From assembly GCA_019056805.1 (NCBI GenBank), contig DXJG01000009.1, forward strand, positions 175,454 through 239,453: a DNA stretch of 64,000 nucleotides. The letters run 5' to 3'. A model generated the notes under the pieces. That model was given only the letters and a program-made list of their open reading frames with translations, ran no database searches and was not told where the DNA came from. Of this stretch, positions 9,464-18,605 are shown piece after piece. This DNA is from Candidatus Baldrarchaeota archaeon (GTDB lineage Archaea > Asgardarchaeota > Baldrarchaeia > Baldrarchaeales > DXJG01). Made by a program: the position numbers and the translations under genes. Every line of letters starts with the position of its first letter. Positions within the stretch are counted from its first letter, which is position 1.

Positions 9464-9880
9464 TTAAATTTGCTTAGATAAAACGATACGTATTTCTCTA
9501 TAAACGATATCTAAAATTATTTTTAGTGTGGTAAAAATTTTTTCTTTGCTTGAAATTCTGTATAAGTACTTTTGTTGCTGTGATATCCAAGTTCTTTCAA
9601 TAAATCCATGTTTAAAAAGTATTGTAAGCAACTTTTGAGTCCAACTTCTACTTTTTCCGATCTTACTTGCGATATCCAAGACTGATAAATCGCTATGTGA
9701 AAGTATATTAAGTATTTTTATCGCTGCATCGTTCAAACCAGTTAAGGCCCAAATAATTTTCATTTTATCTACATTGTTATCCCTTAAAATACCAAAACTT
9801 CTTTCTAAGATTTTAGAAAAACTGATCTTTAAGGGAGTATTTTTATCTAAGTCCTGCTGTTCATCTATTGACTCATACAT
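9464..9880 (-). CDS. Winged-helix (MarR-like) transcriptional regulator
   Basis: 138 residues. After a polar N-terminus, residues 45-115 read as a winged helix-turn-helix: ALTGLNDAAIKILNILSHSDLSVLDIAS, a recognition helix KSRSWTQKLLTILFKHGFIE, and a wing ending WISQQQKYLYRIS. The C-terminal helix likely dimerises. No ligand domain is present. It lies between the convergent PPC gene and an intergenic region leading to the LutA/LutB-like pair on the other strand, so it may regulate that pair, but this rests on position only. Confidence 0.7.
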   Translation of the reverse strand: MYESIDEQQDLDKNTPLKISFSKILERSFGILRDNNVDKMKIIWALTGLNDAAIKILNILSHSDLSVLDIASKIGKSRSWTQKLLTILFKHGFIERTWISQQQKYLYRISSKEKIFTTLKIILDIVYREIRIVLSKQI

Positions 9881-10090
9881 CCTCTCTCCAGCCCCTGACA
9901 GCTAAAACTCCCAAGTTCACCGATAAATTGAAACAACTGTACATACTTATTAAGCTATGTAAGTTTTGAATTTTTTGATAGTTGATATATAACCTAATAA
10001 ATAAAGACATAGCTACCTTTATCGGCAGAAACTAAAAACAATATAAGGAGTATCAAATTCAATAATTCATAAATATCATAGAATCGACAA

Positions 10091-10105
10091 TTTTAAATAT
10101 TTATG
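10091..10105 (+). promoter_or_regulatory. TATA-like element upstream of the CCG-domain gene
   Basis: TTTAAATATTTATGG, an AT-rich box about 40 bases upstream of the ATG at 10143, in a 260-base intergenic region that otherwise shows only AT-rich sequence. Confidence 0.35.
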
Positions 10106-10142
10106 GAATATTTTGACAATCCTTAATATCATCTCCCTCAAA

Positions 10143-10970
10143 ATGGAAATTAATAATAGCTTCTTAAGTTTTAAGCAAACTTTGGTTTCAAATACCGCAT
10201 ATGGGCTGGTAAAGTTGACAAAAAATAAAATAGGTTACTTTGTTGGATGTACCATCGCTAAATTTGCAAAAAATATCTATGATGCTACAAGCAAAGTCTT
10301 TAATAACTTAAACATAGAATTCGAAGTTTTCGGTGAAAAACAATGCTGCGGAATGCCTTTAATTATATCTGGGTATGAGGAAAAAATGAAAGAACATGCA
10401 AAAACAGTAATTAACAATATTATCGAGAAAAAAATCCCCTTAATAGTTACGTCATGTCCAGCATGTTATAGAGCTTTTTCGGAATACTATCCCAAAATTT
10501 TAAATTCAAACTTACCGTTCAAAACCTATCATTTTACACAATTTATACATAAAATTATCAAAGAAAAGAGATTGAACATCAAAAAAACACTGACAATGAA
10601 AGTCACTTACCATGATCCATGTGAATTAGGAAGATATAGCAAAATCTACGAAGAACCAAGAACTATAATAAAATCAATACCCTCAATCAATTTAGTAGAA
10701 CTAGAATTTAATAGAGAGAAATCAACTTGCTGCGGTGGAGGAGGCCTCTTAAAAGCAACATTTCCCCAAGTTGCTGTCGAAATCGCAAAAGAAAAAATAG
10801 AAACTGAAATTATACCTCTCAATGTCAATGCTATAATTACCGCATGTCCATTCTGTTACCTGAACCTTAGAGATGGCATTAGAGAAAGAGAGGATTCTCT
10901 TGAAATCTATAACATAGAAGAAATCTTAGCATTAGCTATCGGAGGAAAAAATAATGGAAAAAATCGCTGA
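10143..10970 (+). CDS. CCG-domain iron-sulfur protein, LutA/HdrB-like
   Basis: About 275 residues with two cysteine-rich CCG domains: QCCGMPL with a later TSCPACYRAF, and STCCGGGGLL with a later TACPFCYLNL. Such twin CCG domains bind noncubane iron-sulfur clusters or flavin-linked centres in HdrB, GlpC, LutA and related subunits. The LUD/4Fe-4S protein that follows overlaps it by 17 bases, matching the LutA-LutB arrangement of lactate-oxidation complexes. A third partner (LutC or an FAD-linked LldD/GlcD) is not present nearby. The start is uncertain: ATG at 10143 is used, a TTG at 10113 is in frame upstream, and family proteins typically begin close to KIGYFVGC. Confidence 0.8.
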   Translation: MEINNSFLSFKQTLVSNTAYGLVKLTKNKIGYFVGCTIAKFAKNIYDATSKVFNNLNIEFEVFGEKQCCGMPLIISGYEEKMKEHAKTVINNIIEKKIPLIVTSCPACYRAFSEYYPKILNSNLPFKTYHFTQFIHKIIKEKRLNIKKTLTMKVTYHDPCELGRYSKIYEEPRTIIKSIPSINLVELEFNREKSTCCGGGGLLKATFPQVAVEIAKEKIETEIIPLNVNAIITACPFCYLNLRDGIREREDSLEIYNIEEILALAIGGKNNGKNR

Positions 10971-12216
10971 AAACTGGTTCAAATATAAAGATAACCTATA
11001 TGAAGCATTAGACAATGAATTCATAAGAATCGCGCTTAGAAGAGCAATAAAAGCTTTTAGAACTAACAGAGATAAAGCGATCCAACGTTACCCTGAAGTT
11101 GAAGAAAAAAGAAAGAAATTAAAAGAAGCAAAGGAATACGCCCTTACACATCTAAATGACATGATTAAAATGACAATAGAATCCTTTGAAGCAATGAAAG
11201 GACATGCTTATTACGCTAAAACCGTTAACGACGCACTCAAAATACTCGACGAAATTATCGGCTCAGGAAAACTAATTGTAAAATCCAAATCAATAACCTC
11301 AGAAGAACTAGACTTAAATGAACACTTAGAAAAACAAGGAAACACTATATATGAGACAGACTTAGGCGAATTTATCATACAAAATCTAGGCAGCAAACCT
11401 ATGCATATTCTTTCTCCAGCAATCCACGTTCCCAAAGAAAAAGTTGCAGAACTATTTTCAAAAATAGTTAACAAAAAATTACCCCCCAATATAGAATTAC
11501 TTGTCTCTGTTGCTAGAAAATTGCTCAGAGAAAAATTCTTTAAAGCCGACATAGGAATCAGCGGTGCTAATGCTGTATCAGCCAATACAGGCTCTATCTT
11601 TGTAATAGAAAATGAGGGAAACGCCAGATTTGTCACAAATGCCCCTCCAACCTATATCGCTCTTACTGGTATCGAAAAAATAGTTCCAACACTTATGGAT
11701 GGTATGCTTCTTGTAGAAGTAGTTTCACGCTACGCCAGCTACTATGCCCCCAGCTTTGTTTCAATAATTTCAGGTCCAAGTAAAACTGGCGATATAGAAA
11801 AAGTTCCAGTATATGGTGTTCACGGACCAAAAGAAGTTCATCTAATTCTACTTGATAATGGTCGTAGCGAAGTTGCCAAGGATCCCATATTTAGACAAGC
11901 ACTATACTGCATACGATGTGGAGCATGTCTCTATGAATGTCCAGTTTACGCCCTAACCGCTGGTCATTACGGTTACAAATACTTTGGAGGCATCGGTGCC
12001 ATTTGGACTGCTTTTATTGCCGGTGGACTTGAAAAAGCAGCTCCCATTGCATATACTTGTACATTATGTGGAAGATGTGTTAAAGCTTGCCCCATGGAAA
12101 TAGATGTACCAAAAATGATACTAAAATTAAGAACAATGTTGTCACGAAAAGGATATGTACCAAACTACGTAAAAACAATGATTCAAAACGTATTAACCAC
12201 TGGTATTCCTTACTAA
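10954..12216 (+). CDS. LUD-domain iron-sulfur protein, LutB-like
   Basis: 420 residues. The N-terminal 290 residues form a LUD (LutB/LutC/YkgG-type) domain: TSEELDLNEHL, ADIGISGANAVSANTGSI and a GPSKTGDIE segment are recognisable. The C-terminal part holds a dicluster ferredoxin domain, CIRCGACLYECPVY and CTLCGRCVKACPMEIDVP, both able to bind 4Fe-4S. The family carries electrons during oxidation of lactate or related hydroxyacids. It is translated from an ATG preceded by GGAGG inside the end of the CCG-domain gene, so the two are coupled. The true substrate is not shown by sequence. Confidence 0.85.
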   Translation: MEKIAENWFKYKDNLYEALDNEFIRIALRRAIKAFRTNRDKAIQRYPEVEEKRKKLKEAKEYALTHLNDMIKMTIESFEAMKGHAYYAKTVNDALKILDEIIGSGKLIVKSKSITSEELDLNEHLEKQGNTIYETDLGEFIIQNLGSKPMHILSPAIHVPKEKVAELFSKIVNKKLPPNIELLVSVARKLLREKFFKADIGISGANAVSANTGSIFVIENEGNARFVTNAPPTYIALTGIEKIVPTLMDGMLLVEVVSRYASYYAPSFVSIISGPSKTGDIEKVPVYGVHGPKEVHLILLDNGRSEVAKDPIFRQALYCIRCGACLYECPVYALTAGHYGYKYFGGIGAIWTAFIAGGLEKAAPIAYTCTLCGRCVKACPMEIDVPKMILKLRTMLSRKGYVPNYVKTMIQNVLTTGIPY

Positions 12217-12248
12217 TTGTAATTCGAAAATAAAATTGTGAAAGGGAT

Positions 12249-12286
12249 GAGGGAGGAGGTTTGATTTCTTATATCCTCCCTCCCTC
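12249..12286. other. GA-rich hairpin in convergent intergenic region
   Basis: Left arm GAGGGAGGAGG (12249-12259) pairs with CCTCCCTCCCTC (12275-12286) with one bulged C and a 15-base loop. It sits between two convergent stops, so it may act as a bidirectional terminator or mRNA 3' stabiliser. The purine/pyrimidine asymmetry is unusual in this AT-rich genome. Confidence 0.5.
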
Positions 12287-12420
12287 GATCATCGGAATGC
12301 GTACCTCACTTTCTCCCTCCACTTCGCATCTCTCTAAAATATAATTGAACAATCTAATTTAAGATTTTCGCAGAATATAATTAAAATATTTGCGAAGTAT
12401 TGAATTGATAAAGCCCGATA

Positions 12421-13275
12421 TTAAACACCTATCAATCTAATATCTTTTTCCGAAGATACTTCTGCAATCTTAGCATTTACTGGAATAACATAATTTCTAG
12501 CTGAAAAAATACTTAATATTTCTTCATCAAAAAAGTAACGATAACCTTCGGGGAATACTTCATGTGCCCTAATCATAAGTTCTATGCCATTTTTATTGGC
12601 AAATTTCTCATATACATCTCTACCAAAGACTCTTATGCCTGGCCCCCTCATACTGGGTTGAAATCCTGAAATCCCCTCCCTAGGATCGTTCCACAATAGT
12701 TGAAGAACTAAGGGATCTCTTGCTTCAATTAAATTCTTTTCTATCTCTTCTATTTGTTGAAGAGTTTTCAAATATTCGGCAATTCCTCCATGAAGCGCCA
12801 ATATATTGTCATTTACTAAGACCGCATATGGCATCTTCGCAAATAACTCACTGTACATGTCGTAAAAATTCCTATCTAATTTACGCATTACCTCGTGGTA
12901 AAAGCCATAATAAAGGTTGGCAAGAGGAGTTTCATGATTACCGCGAAGTAATATTACACTTTCTGGATAAAGCATCTTCAAGCACAAGACATAATTTAGA
13001 TTTTCAATTTGAGAAACTCCCCTATCAACATAATCCCCTAAAAAGATAATGTAATCATACCTTCCATTCAGAAATATCTCTACGATTCTTTTTGTAGAAT
13101 CAAAATCTCCATGGGTATCGCCAACAAATAAAACATTGTCACCTCTTACTTTTAAAAGAGATTTTTCAGTTTCAAATATATTAGAGGACATTTGAATTAA
13201 TTCTTTAATTTCACTAAAAGTGAGAGAAGAAACTTTATCGGGATTTTGAACAATATCCTTAATTCTATTCTCCAC
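12421..13275 (-). CDS. PP1/PP2A-like (PPP family) protein phosphatase
   Basis: 284-residue metallophosphatase of the eukaryote-like PPP family. All signature motifs are present in order: GDTHG, GDYVDRG, RGNHE, LHGG, a WNDP segment (LLWNDPREG), RAHE and SARNY. These supply the two-metal site and phosphate-binding arginines for serine/threonine dephosphorylation. The spacing and the SAxNY end are those of archaeal PP1-type enzymes rather than the shorter bacterial PrpE/ApaH types. I chose the GTG at 13275 with GGTGAT four bases upstream; a GTG at 13284 lacks a site. No partner kinase is adjacent, although RIO2 is encoded elsewhere in the window. Confidence 0.92.
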   Translation of the reverse strand: MENRIKDIVQNPDKVSSLTFSEIKELIQMSSNIFETEKSLLKVRGDNVLFVGDTHGDFDSTKRIVEIFLNGRYDYIIFLGDYVDRGVSQIENLNYVLCLKMLYPESVILLRGNHETPLANLYYGFYHEVMRKLDRNFYDMYSELFAKMPYAVLVNDNILALHGGIAEYLKTLQQIEEIEKNLIEARDPLVLQLLWNDPREGISGFQPSMRGPGIRVFGRDVYEKFANKNGIELMIRAHEVFPEGYRYFFDEEILSIFSARNYVIPVNAKIAEVSSEKDIRLIGV

Positions 13276-13337
13276 AAATATCACCTAATACTTAATTCAC
13301 GTCCAAAATAGTTCAAAGTTTTATAACTTTTAATACT

Positions 13338-13991
13338 TTACTTTCTTTCTAAACCTAATTTCTCAACAATTTGTTGAAAGACCTTATCTATAGGATTCAT
13401 ACCATTAACACGAATAAGCAACTTTTTCCCTTCATAGTACTCTATTAGGGGTCTTGTTTCCTCATTAAAGACCTTAAGTCTCTTTTCTACGACTTCTGGT
13501 CTATCATCATCTCGAATAAAAAGCTTTCCACCACAAACATCACATTTTTCATCATGTTTAGGCGGATTATAATATAAATTATAAACTCTTCCACATGATT
13601 TACAAGTTCTTCGAAGCGATAAACGCCGTATAATCTCCTCATCTGCCACATCAATATATACCACAGCATCAATTTTAAGACCCACTTCACTTAATATGAC
13701 GTCTAAAGCTTTAGCTTGTTTTAATGTCCTTGGAAAACCATCCAAAATGAACCCCTTCTTACAGTCTGGTTCTTGTAATCGATTCTTTAAAATCTCTATA
13801 ACAAGTTCGTCTGGAACAAGTTCTCCCCTATTCATATAAGTCTTAACTTTCTCTCCCAGAGGAGTTCCCTTCATAACCTCTTCTCTCAGGATATCCCCCG
13901 TAGATACGTGAGGTATTCCATACGTTTTTGATAACATTTCAGCCTGTGTCCCCTTTCCAGACCCAGGCGCTCCAAGTAAAATAATATTCAT
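13338..13991 (-). CDS. adk: Adenylate kinase, long bacterial-type with zinc lid
   Basis: 217 residues. P-loop GAPGSGKGTQA starts at residue 7; the AMP-binding STGDILREE follows, and GFPRTLKQA is the family signature. The LID carries four cysteines (CKSCGRVY and CDVCGGKLF), a structural zinc site. It converts AMP plus ATP to two ADP. Many archaea instead have a short trimeric AdkA; here the bacterial-type enzyme coexists with an AK6-type enzyme at 35460. It is close downstream of the phosphatase promoter but has its own GGGTGAG ribosome binding site. Confidence 0.95.
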   Translation of the reverse strand: MNIILLGAPGSGKGTQAEMLSKTYGIPHVSTGDILREEVMKGTPLGEKVKTYMNRGELVPDELVIEILKNRLQEPDCKKGFILDGFPRTLKQAKALDVILSEVGLKIDAVVYIDVADEEIIRRLSLRRTCKSCGRVYNLYYNPPKHDEKCDVCGGKLFIRDDDRPEVVEKRLKVFNEETRPLIEYYEGKKLLIRVNGMNPIDKVFQQIVEKLGLERK

Positions 13992-14173
13992 CGCAACTCA
14001 CCCAGCAACATCAATATTTGTGATAACCCAATTCTTCAAGATAAATTTTAAGGTTTAAATTCGTGAAGAACTAAAACGGTAATAGATGTCATTTTCTAAT
14101 ATTCATATATGTCAAATGTAAAAATAATACTACAATTATTAAACAGCTTACCAAGGGATTCTGAGGTAAGAAA

Positions 14174-15085
14174 ATGTACGAAATAACTGTCATAGGTCAT
14201 ATAGTAATTGATGAAATAAAAAGAGGAAATTTTCAATCCAGAGCAATAGGAGGTGCAGCTACGTACAGTACCTTAGCAGCTCAATCCTATGGTGCAAAAA
14301 CTTTGCTCATCAGCAAAATAGGAACTGATTTTCCTGAGAATCTAATCCTACCCTTAATCGAAAAGGGAGTAGACATCTCATGTGTTAAACGTGTTTCATC
14401 TCCGACAACAAAATTTAAGCTTATCTACGAAAACGACACACGAATTCTCTTTCTAATAGATCGTTGCGATCCAATACTTCCAGATGACTTATGTCAGAAA
14501 AGTTTTCAAGCAAAATTTTTCCATATTGGATGTGTTGCAAACGAGGTACCTCTATCTACTATCAAAACGATTCGATCCAAAAAGAAACACATCTCTCTTG
14601 ACGTTCAAGGATATATTAGAAAAACAGATGAAAGAGGCAAAGTGTTTTTTACAAAGTGGAAAGATGCCAAACAATTTTTAAAAAATATAGATATAGTTCA
14701 CGCCGACATCGATGAAGCAAAAATTATCACCGAGGCTGAGACCCCAGTCGAGGCAGCTAAAACACTTATAAACATGGGCGCGAATATTGCCCTTATCACA
14801 TTGGGAGAGAAAGGATCCTACATAGGTACAAAAAATGGAAATCTCTTTTATGTTCCAGCAGCTAAGACAAGCAAAAACGTCGATAGTACTGGTGCTGGAG
14901 ATGTTTATACAGTCATCTTTGCTTTGGAATATTTTAATACGTATGATGTAAAATGGGCAGGAGCAGTCGCATCGAGTGCGGCGTCGTTCATAGTTGAGTT
15001 CCCTGGACCACAAGGTTTCTCTAACAAAAACATAATATATGAAAGAGCCAAAATTCTTCTAAATCATGTTAAAAAAATAACTTGA
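14174..15085 (+). CDS. PfkB-family (ribokinase-like) sugar or nucleoside kinase
   Basis: 303 residues. PfkB signature 1 is seen as IGGAATYSTLAAQSYGAKT, and signature 2 as DSTGAGDVYTVIF, where the Asp of GAGD is the catalytic base. The first strand VIGHIVIDEI matches small PfkB kinases. The substrate cannot be read from the motifs; archaeal members include nucleoside kinases, KDG kinase and cytidine kinase. It stands alone, with about 180 bases upstream and 150 bases before proS, so it is probably monocistronic. Confidence 0.85.
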   Translation: MYEITVIGHIVIDEIKRGNFQSRAIGGAATYSTLAAQSYGAKTLLISKIGTDFPENLILPLIEKGVDISCVKRVSSPTTKFKLIYENDTRILFLIDRCDPILPDDLCQKSFQAKFFHIGCVANEVPLSTIKTIRSKKKHISLDVQGYIRKTDERGKVFFTKWKDAKQFLKNIDIVHADIDEAKIITEAETPVEAAKTLINMGANIALITLGEKGSYIGTKNGNLFYVPAAKTSKNVDSTGAGDVYTVIFALEYFNTYDVKWAGAVASSAASFIVEFPGPQGFSNKNIIYERAKILLNHVKKIT

Positions 15086-15239
15086 CAAGATAAGCTTACT
15101 CGTGGTTAATTAGCCAACACAAAGTGTAGTTCTGGTTAAATATTATTGCTGAAAAATTTAAATTAAAGACTATGTAAAAAAAGAAAGCAGTCTTTAAATG
15201 AGTACCTAAAATGTAGAGAGCTAACTTGGGGTTACTAAG

Positions 15240-16688
15240 ATGGAAGAAAAAACGAGTCTTGACAAGTTTAATAATTTTAGTGAATGGTTTAGAACTGTTA
15301 TAACCGATATAGATTTAATTGATACTAGATATCCCATTAAAGGATGTTATGTTTGGCGTCCATATGGATTTAAACTCAGAAAATATGTCTTAGACATTAT
15401 TAGAAGACTTCTCGATAATACAGGTCACGAAGAAGTATTATTCCCTCTTCTGATTCCTGAAGATATCTTTAGTCTTGAAAGAGAGCATATAAAAGGGTTT
15501 GAAGGCGAAGTATATTGGGTCACGCATGGAGGACTTAGGAGACTTGAAAAACGCTTAGTTCTAAGACCTACAAGCGAAACCGCCATGTATAGCATGTTTA
15601 AAAAGTGGATTCATAGCCATGCAGACCTACCAATTAAGGTGTATCAGATCGTAAATATTTTTAGATACGAAACAAAAGCTACAAAACCTTTGATAAGAGT
15701 TCGTGAAATAACCACATTTAAAGAAGCCCACACTGTACACACAACTGCAGAAGAAGCTGAAAAACAAATAAAAGAAGCAATCGAAATCTACAGTAAATTT
15801 TTCGACGAACTGGGAATTCCCTATATAATTAGTCGGCGTCCAGATTTTGATAAATTTGCTGGAGCAGTCTATAGCATTGCCTTTGATACCCTAATGCCTG
15901 ACGGTAGAACCATGCAAATAGGAACTGTACATAACCTTGGACAAAACTTTGCTAAAGCTTTCGAAATAACATATGAAGACATAGATGGAAAACACCAGTT
16001 TGCTCATCAAACTTGTTATGGAATATCCGAGCGAGTTATCGCAGCAGTAGTAGCAATTCACGGAGACAATCGCGGCGCTATTTTCCTACCTACAATAGCA
16101 CCAATACAAGTAGTTATCGTACCAATTATCTATAAGGGAGAAGAAGAGAAAGTAGTTGAAGCTTGTAAAAAAGTCTTTGACGCTCTTAAATACGACGGAA
16201 TAAGAGTATTCCTTGATGAAAGAGACATTAGTCCTGGAAGAAAATTCTATGACTGGGAGTTTAGAGGGGTTCCTATTAGAATTGAAATAGGACCAAAAGA
16301 TGTTGCAAACAACCAAGTAACTATTGTGAGACGAGACACAATGGAAAGAACAACATGTTCCTTAGACGAAATGAAAGACGTTATCAAGAAACTATTTACT
16401 GAAATCGAAGAAAATCTGAGGAAAAGGGCATGGGAAGAATTTAGAAAAAGAATTTTCAGAGTTAATAGTTTACGAGAAGTAAAAGAAATAGTACAAAATA
16501 GACGCGGTATAGCATTAATTCCTTGGTGCGAAAATGATGAATGTGGACTAAAAATACGAGAAGAAGTCGAAGGAGAAGTCTTAGGAGTTGTATTATCCAA
16601 AGGCATAGCAGATGTAACCGGGAATGAAGTTTGCCCCATATGTAAGAAACAAACAAAAAAATTGGCAGCAATAGCAAAAACATATTAA
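15240..16688 (+). CDS. proS: Prolyl-tRNA synthetase, archaeal/eukaryotic type
   Basis: 482 residues. Class II motif 2 is evident around [25 protein letters not shown] and motif 3 around [19 protein letters not shown]. The anticodon-binding domain follows ([13 protein letters not shown]), and the C-terminal zinc-binding extension of the archaeal/eukaryotic class ends the protein ([13 protein letters not shown] ... CPICKK). Length is typical. The ATG at 15240 is used. It converges on a minus-strand unknown gene with about 12 bases between stops. Confidence 0.97.
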   Translation: MEEKTSLDKFNNFSEWFRTVITDIDLIDTRYPIKGCYVWRPYGFKLRKYVLDIIRRLLDNTGHEEVLFPLLIPEDIFSLEREHIKGFEGEVYWVTHGGLRRLEKRLVLRPTSETAMYSMFKKWIHSHADLPIKVYQIVNIFRYETKATKPLIRVREITTFKEAHTVHTTAEEAEKQIKEAIEIYSKFFDELGIPYIISRRPDFDKFAGAVYSIAFDTLMPDGRTMQIGTVHNLGQNFAKAFEITYEDIDGKHQFAHQTCYGISERVIAAVVAIHGDNRGAIFLPTIAPIQVVIVPIIYKGEEEKVVEACKKVFDALKYDGIRVFLDERDISPGRKFYDWEFRGVPIRIEIGPKDVANNQVTIVRRDTMERTTCSLDEMKDVIKKLFTEIEENLRKRAWEEFRKRIFRVNSLREVKEIVQNRRGIALIPWCENDECGLKIREEVEGEVLGVVLSKGIADVTGNEVCPICKKQTKKLAAIAKTY

Positions 16689-16700
16689 ATTTCATTAATC

Positions 16701-17378
16701 TTACTTTATTTCTTTAGCTATTTTTTGTAACAGAGTTATTGAGTATTTTTCTAGTTTTTCAAGGAAATCTACCGATTCTTCGACATTTTGATGTTTGTAT
16801 GTAATTCTCATTAAAATTCTTCTATAAGGATCTCCCTTAAATGGTTCTAAACGCACAATATACCATTCAACTCCATCTTTAGGCATTCCCGTCCATAATT
16901 CTATTGCCAAGGGAGAAAGCATAGTTTTCATTACAGTTTTCTTTAATAGCTTTGGTGTTAACATGCCTTGAATCATCTTAGACGGATTGATTCCACTATA
17001 AACTTGAATATTTGCCAACAACTGCATTTGCGGAACTATGGTTCTAAACCTTTCCTTAAGACTTTCACGTAGAATTCCATATGAGGTCCAAAAGTAATCT
17101 AAGGCTGTTTGAACTGATCTTGTATCAACCACAAACCCCTTTTCACTTACCACTATCAAAGAGGTGGCATCCGCTGGACGTCTAAAAAGATATTCAACAA
17201 GTTCACCCGGAGGTTGTGGAACTGGTTGCGGTGGAGGAGGAACCATAAGCTTCCTAGTTGTATAAGAAAAACCCAGATTCGATAATTTATCAATGAAAAT
17301 TTGAACAGGAATCGGAGGCCCTATCTTTATTAAATGTTTAAAAATTATATGAACACTTTCAACAAAGAACTTTGTCAT
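16701..17378 (-). CDS. Protein of unknown function with proline-rich segment
   Basis: 225 residues, not recognised. Around residues 45-57 there is a proline run (VPPPPQPVPQPPGE), then an alpha/beta part (SLIVVSEKGFVVDTRSVQ) and a C-terminal amphipathic region. No signal peptide or membrane segment is obvious. ATG at 17378 is used because GGTGAT lies three bases upstream; an in-frame TTG at 17405 has no such site. It is convergent with proS and is followed upstream by a 200-base intergenic region shared divergently with the flavoprotein gene. Confidence 0.7.
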   Translation of the reverse strand: MTKFFVESVHIIFKHLIKIGPPIPVQIFIDKLSNLGFSYTTRKLMVPPPPQPVPQPPGELVEYLFRRPADATSLIVVSEKGFVVDTRSVQTALDYFWTSYGILRESLKERFRTIVPQMQLLANIQVYSGINPSKMIQGMLTPKLLKKTVMKTMLSPLAIELWTGMPKDGVEWYIVRLEPFKGDPYRRILMRITYKHQNVEESVDFLEKLEKYSITLLQKIAKEIK

Positions 17379-17608
17379 TAAATCACCGCTAAAAATTTTA
17401 GACAAAGATAATTAAAATGTAATGGAAGTCTCAACGTATAATTTGCATTTCTAATTAGGTTACCGCCATCTTGTAACAGTAATATTTTTAGATTTGAGCG
17501 TGATGTTTAGCTGTAATTTACGGCTAAAACTTGGTCAACTCAGGACTCAGACAATTATCAGTTTCGGAAATAAATGTTAGACTTTACATAGCTAAAGGAG
17601 GCTATAAT

Positions 17609-18544
17609 TTGTCTCTTGAAATAGATCTTATTATTATTGGCGGTGGAGTTGCTGGCCTTTCTGCAGCCATTCAAGGGGCTAAACTAGGGCTTGAAACCAT
17701 GATCTTAGAGAGAAAAAATGTAGGTGGTAAAGCTATCGATGCTTATGTGATTAAAGATTATCCTGGCCTTACGCAGATTAGTGGTGCAAAACTAATTAGT
17801 AACATGAAGAAGCAAGCCCTCGAGAATGGTGTAAGAATTAAAGAACTAGAAGAAGCATTAAAAATTGATGCTTTCAATGACAAGACAAGAGTGATTTCAT
17901 CTAAAGATATATATTTCGTTAAGTCCATCATCATAGCCACTGGGGGGAGATATAAAAAACTTGGAGTCCCTGGAGAAGAAGAATTCATTGGAAAAGGAGT
18001 TTTCCATAGTATAACATCTAGTGGCCTTTCTTTCAAAGGGAAAAATGTTGCCGTGGTCGGTTGTGGTGATATAGCGGTTTTAAATGCTTTAACCTTGGCT
18101 AATCTAGACGCTAATGTATATTTGATTTGCAGTGAAAACAAACTGCAAGTAATCGATGTCTTAAGAAGGAAGGTTCTAAGAAGTAAAATCAAAGTCCTGT
18201 TGAATACAAATGTTATTTCCATCGATGGAGATTCTTTCGTTCGAAAAATAACATTATTTGATAAAGAAATAAACAAAACTATAGAATTAGAGATTGACGG
18301 AGTTTTTGTAGCTTTGGGTATAGAACCTGAAAGCGACATCGCCAAGCAAATTGGTGTCTCTATTGATAAGAACGGTTACATCGTAGTTGATAAAAAACAA
18401 AGAACAAACATACCTGGAATCTTTGCTGCTGGAAACGTAACAAATGGCATTCTAAAAGTTGCAGTTTCCATAGGTGAGGGTGCGACCGCTGCGATTAGTG
18501 CCTATGAATATATAAAGGGAGTAAAAGTTTATGGAAAAAATTAA
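17609..18544 (+). CDS. Thioredoxin-reductase-like flavoprotein lacking the CxxC
   Basis: 311 residues with the low-molecular-weight TrxR fold. An N-terminal FAD-binding GGGVAGLSAA follows the first strand, GGKAIDAYVIKDYPG matches the FAD loop, the second dinucleotide motif is VVGCGDIAV, and AAGNVTNG is the C-terminal FAD motif. Where TrxR has the redox CxxC, this protein reads S134-I-T-S137. The HRR-type NADPH motif is also absent (LICSENK). It therefore cannot work as an ordinary thioredoxin reductase; ferredoxin- or NADH-linked reduction of another partner is possible. The TTG start has AAAGGAGG seven bases upstream. It stands alone. Confidence 0.8.
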   Translation: MSLEIDLIIIGGGVAGLSAAIQGAKLGLETMILERKNVGGKAIDAYVIKDYPGLTQISGAKLISNMKKQALENGVRIKELEEALKIDAFNDKTRVISSKDIYFVKSIIIATGGRYKKLGVPGEEEFIGKGVFHSITSSGLSFKGKNVAVVGCGDIAVLNALTLANLDANVYLICSENKLQVIDVLRRKVLRSKIKVLLNTNVISIDGDSFVRKITLFDKEINKTIELEIDGVFVALGIEPESDIAKQIGVSIDKNGYIVVDKKQRTNIPGIFAAGNVTNGILKVAVSIGEGATAAISAYEYIKGVKVYGKN

Positions 18545-18605
18545 GTATGCAATTCCCATTTTTTGTTAACATCAAGAAATGTCAATGTACATGGAGGACT
18601 AACGA

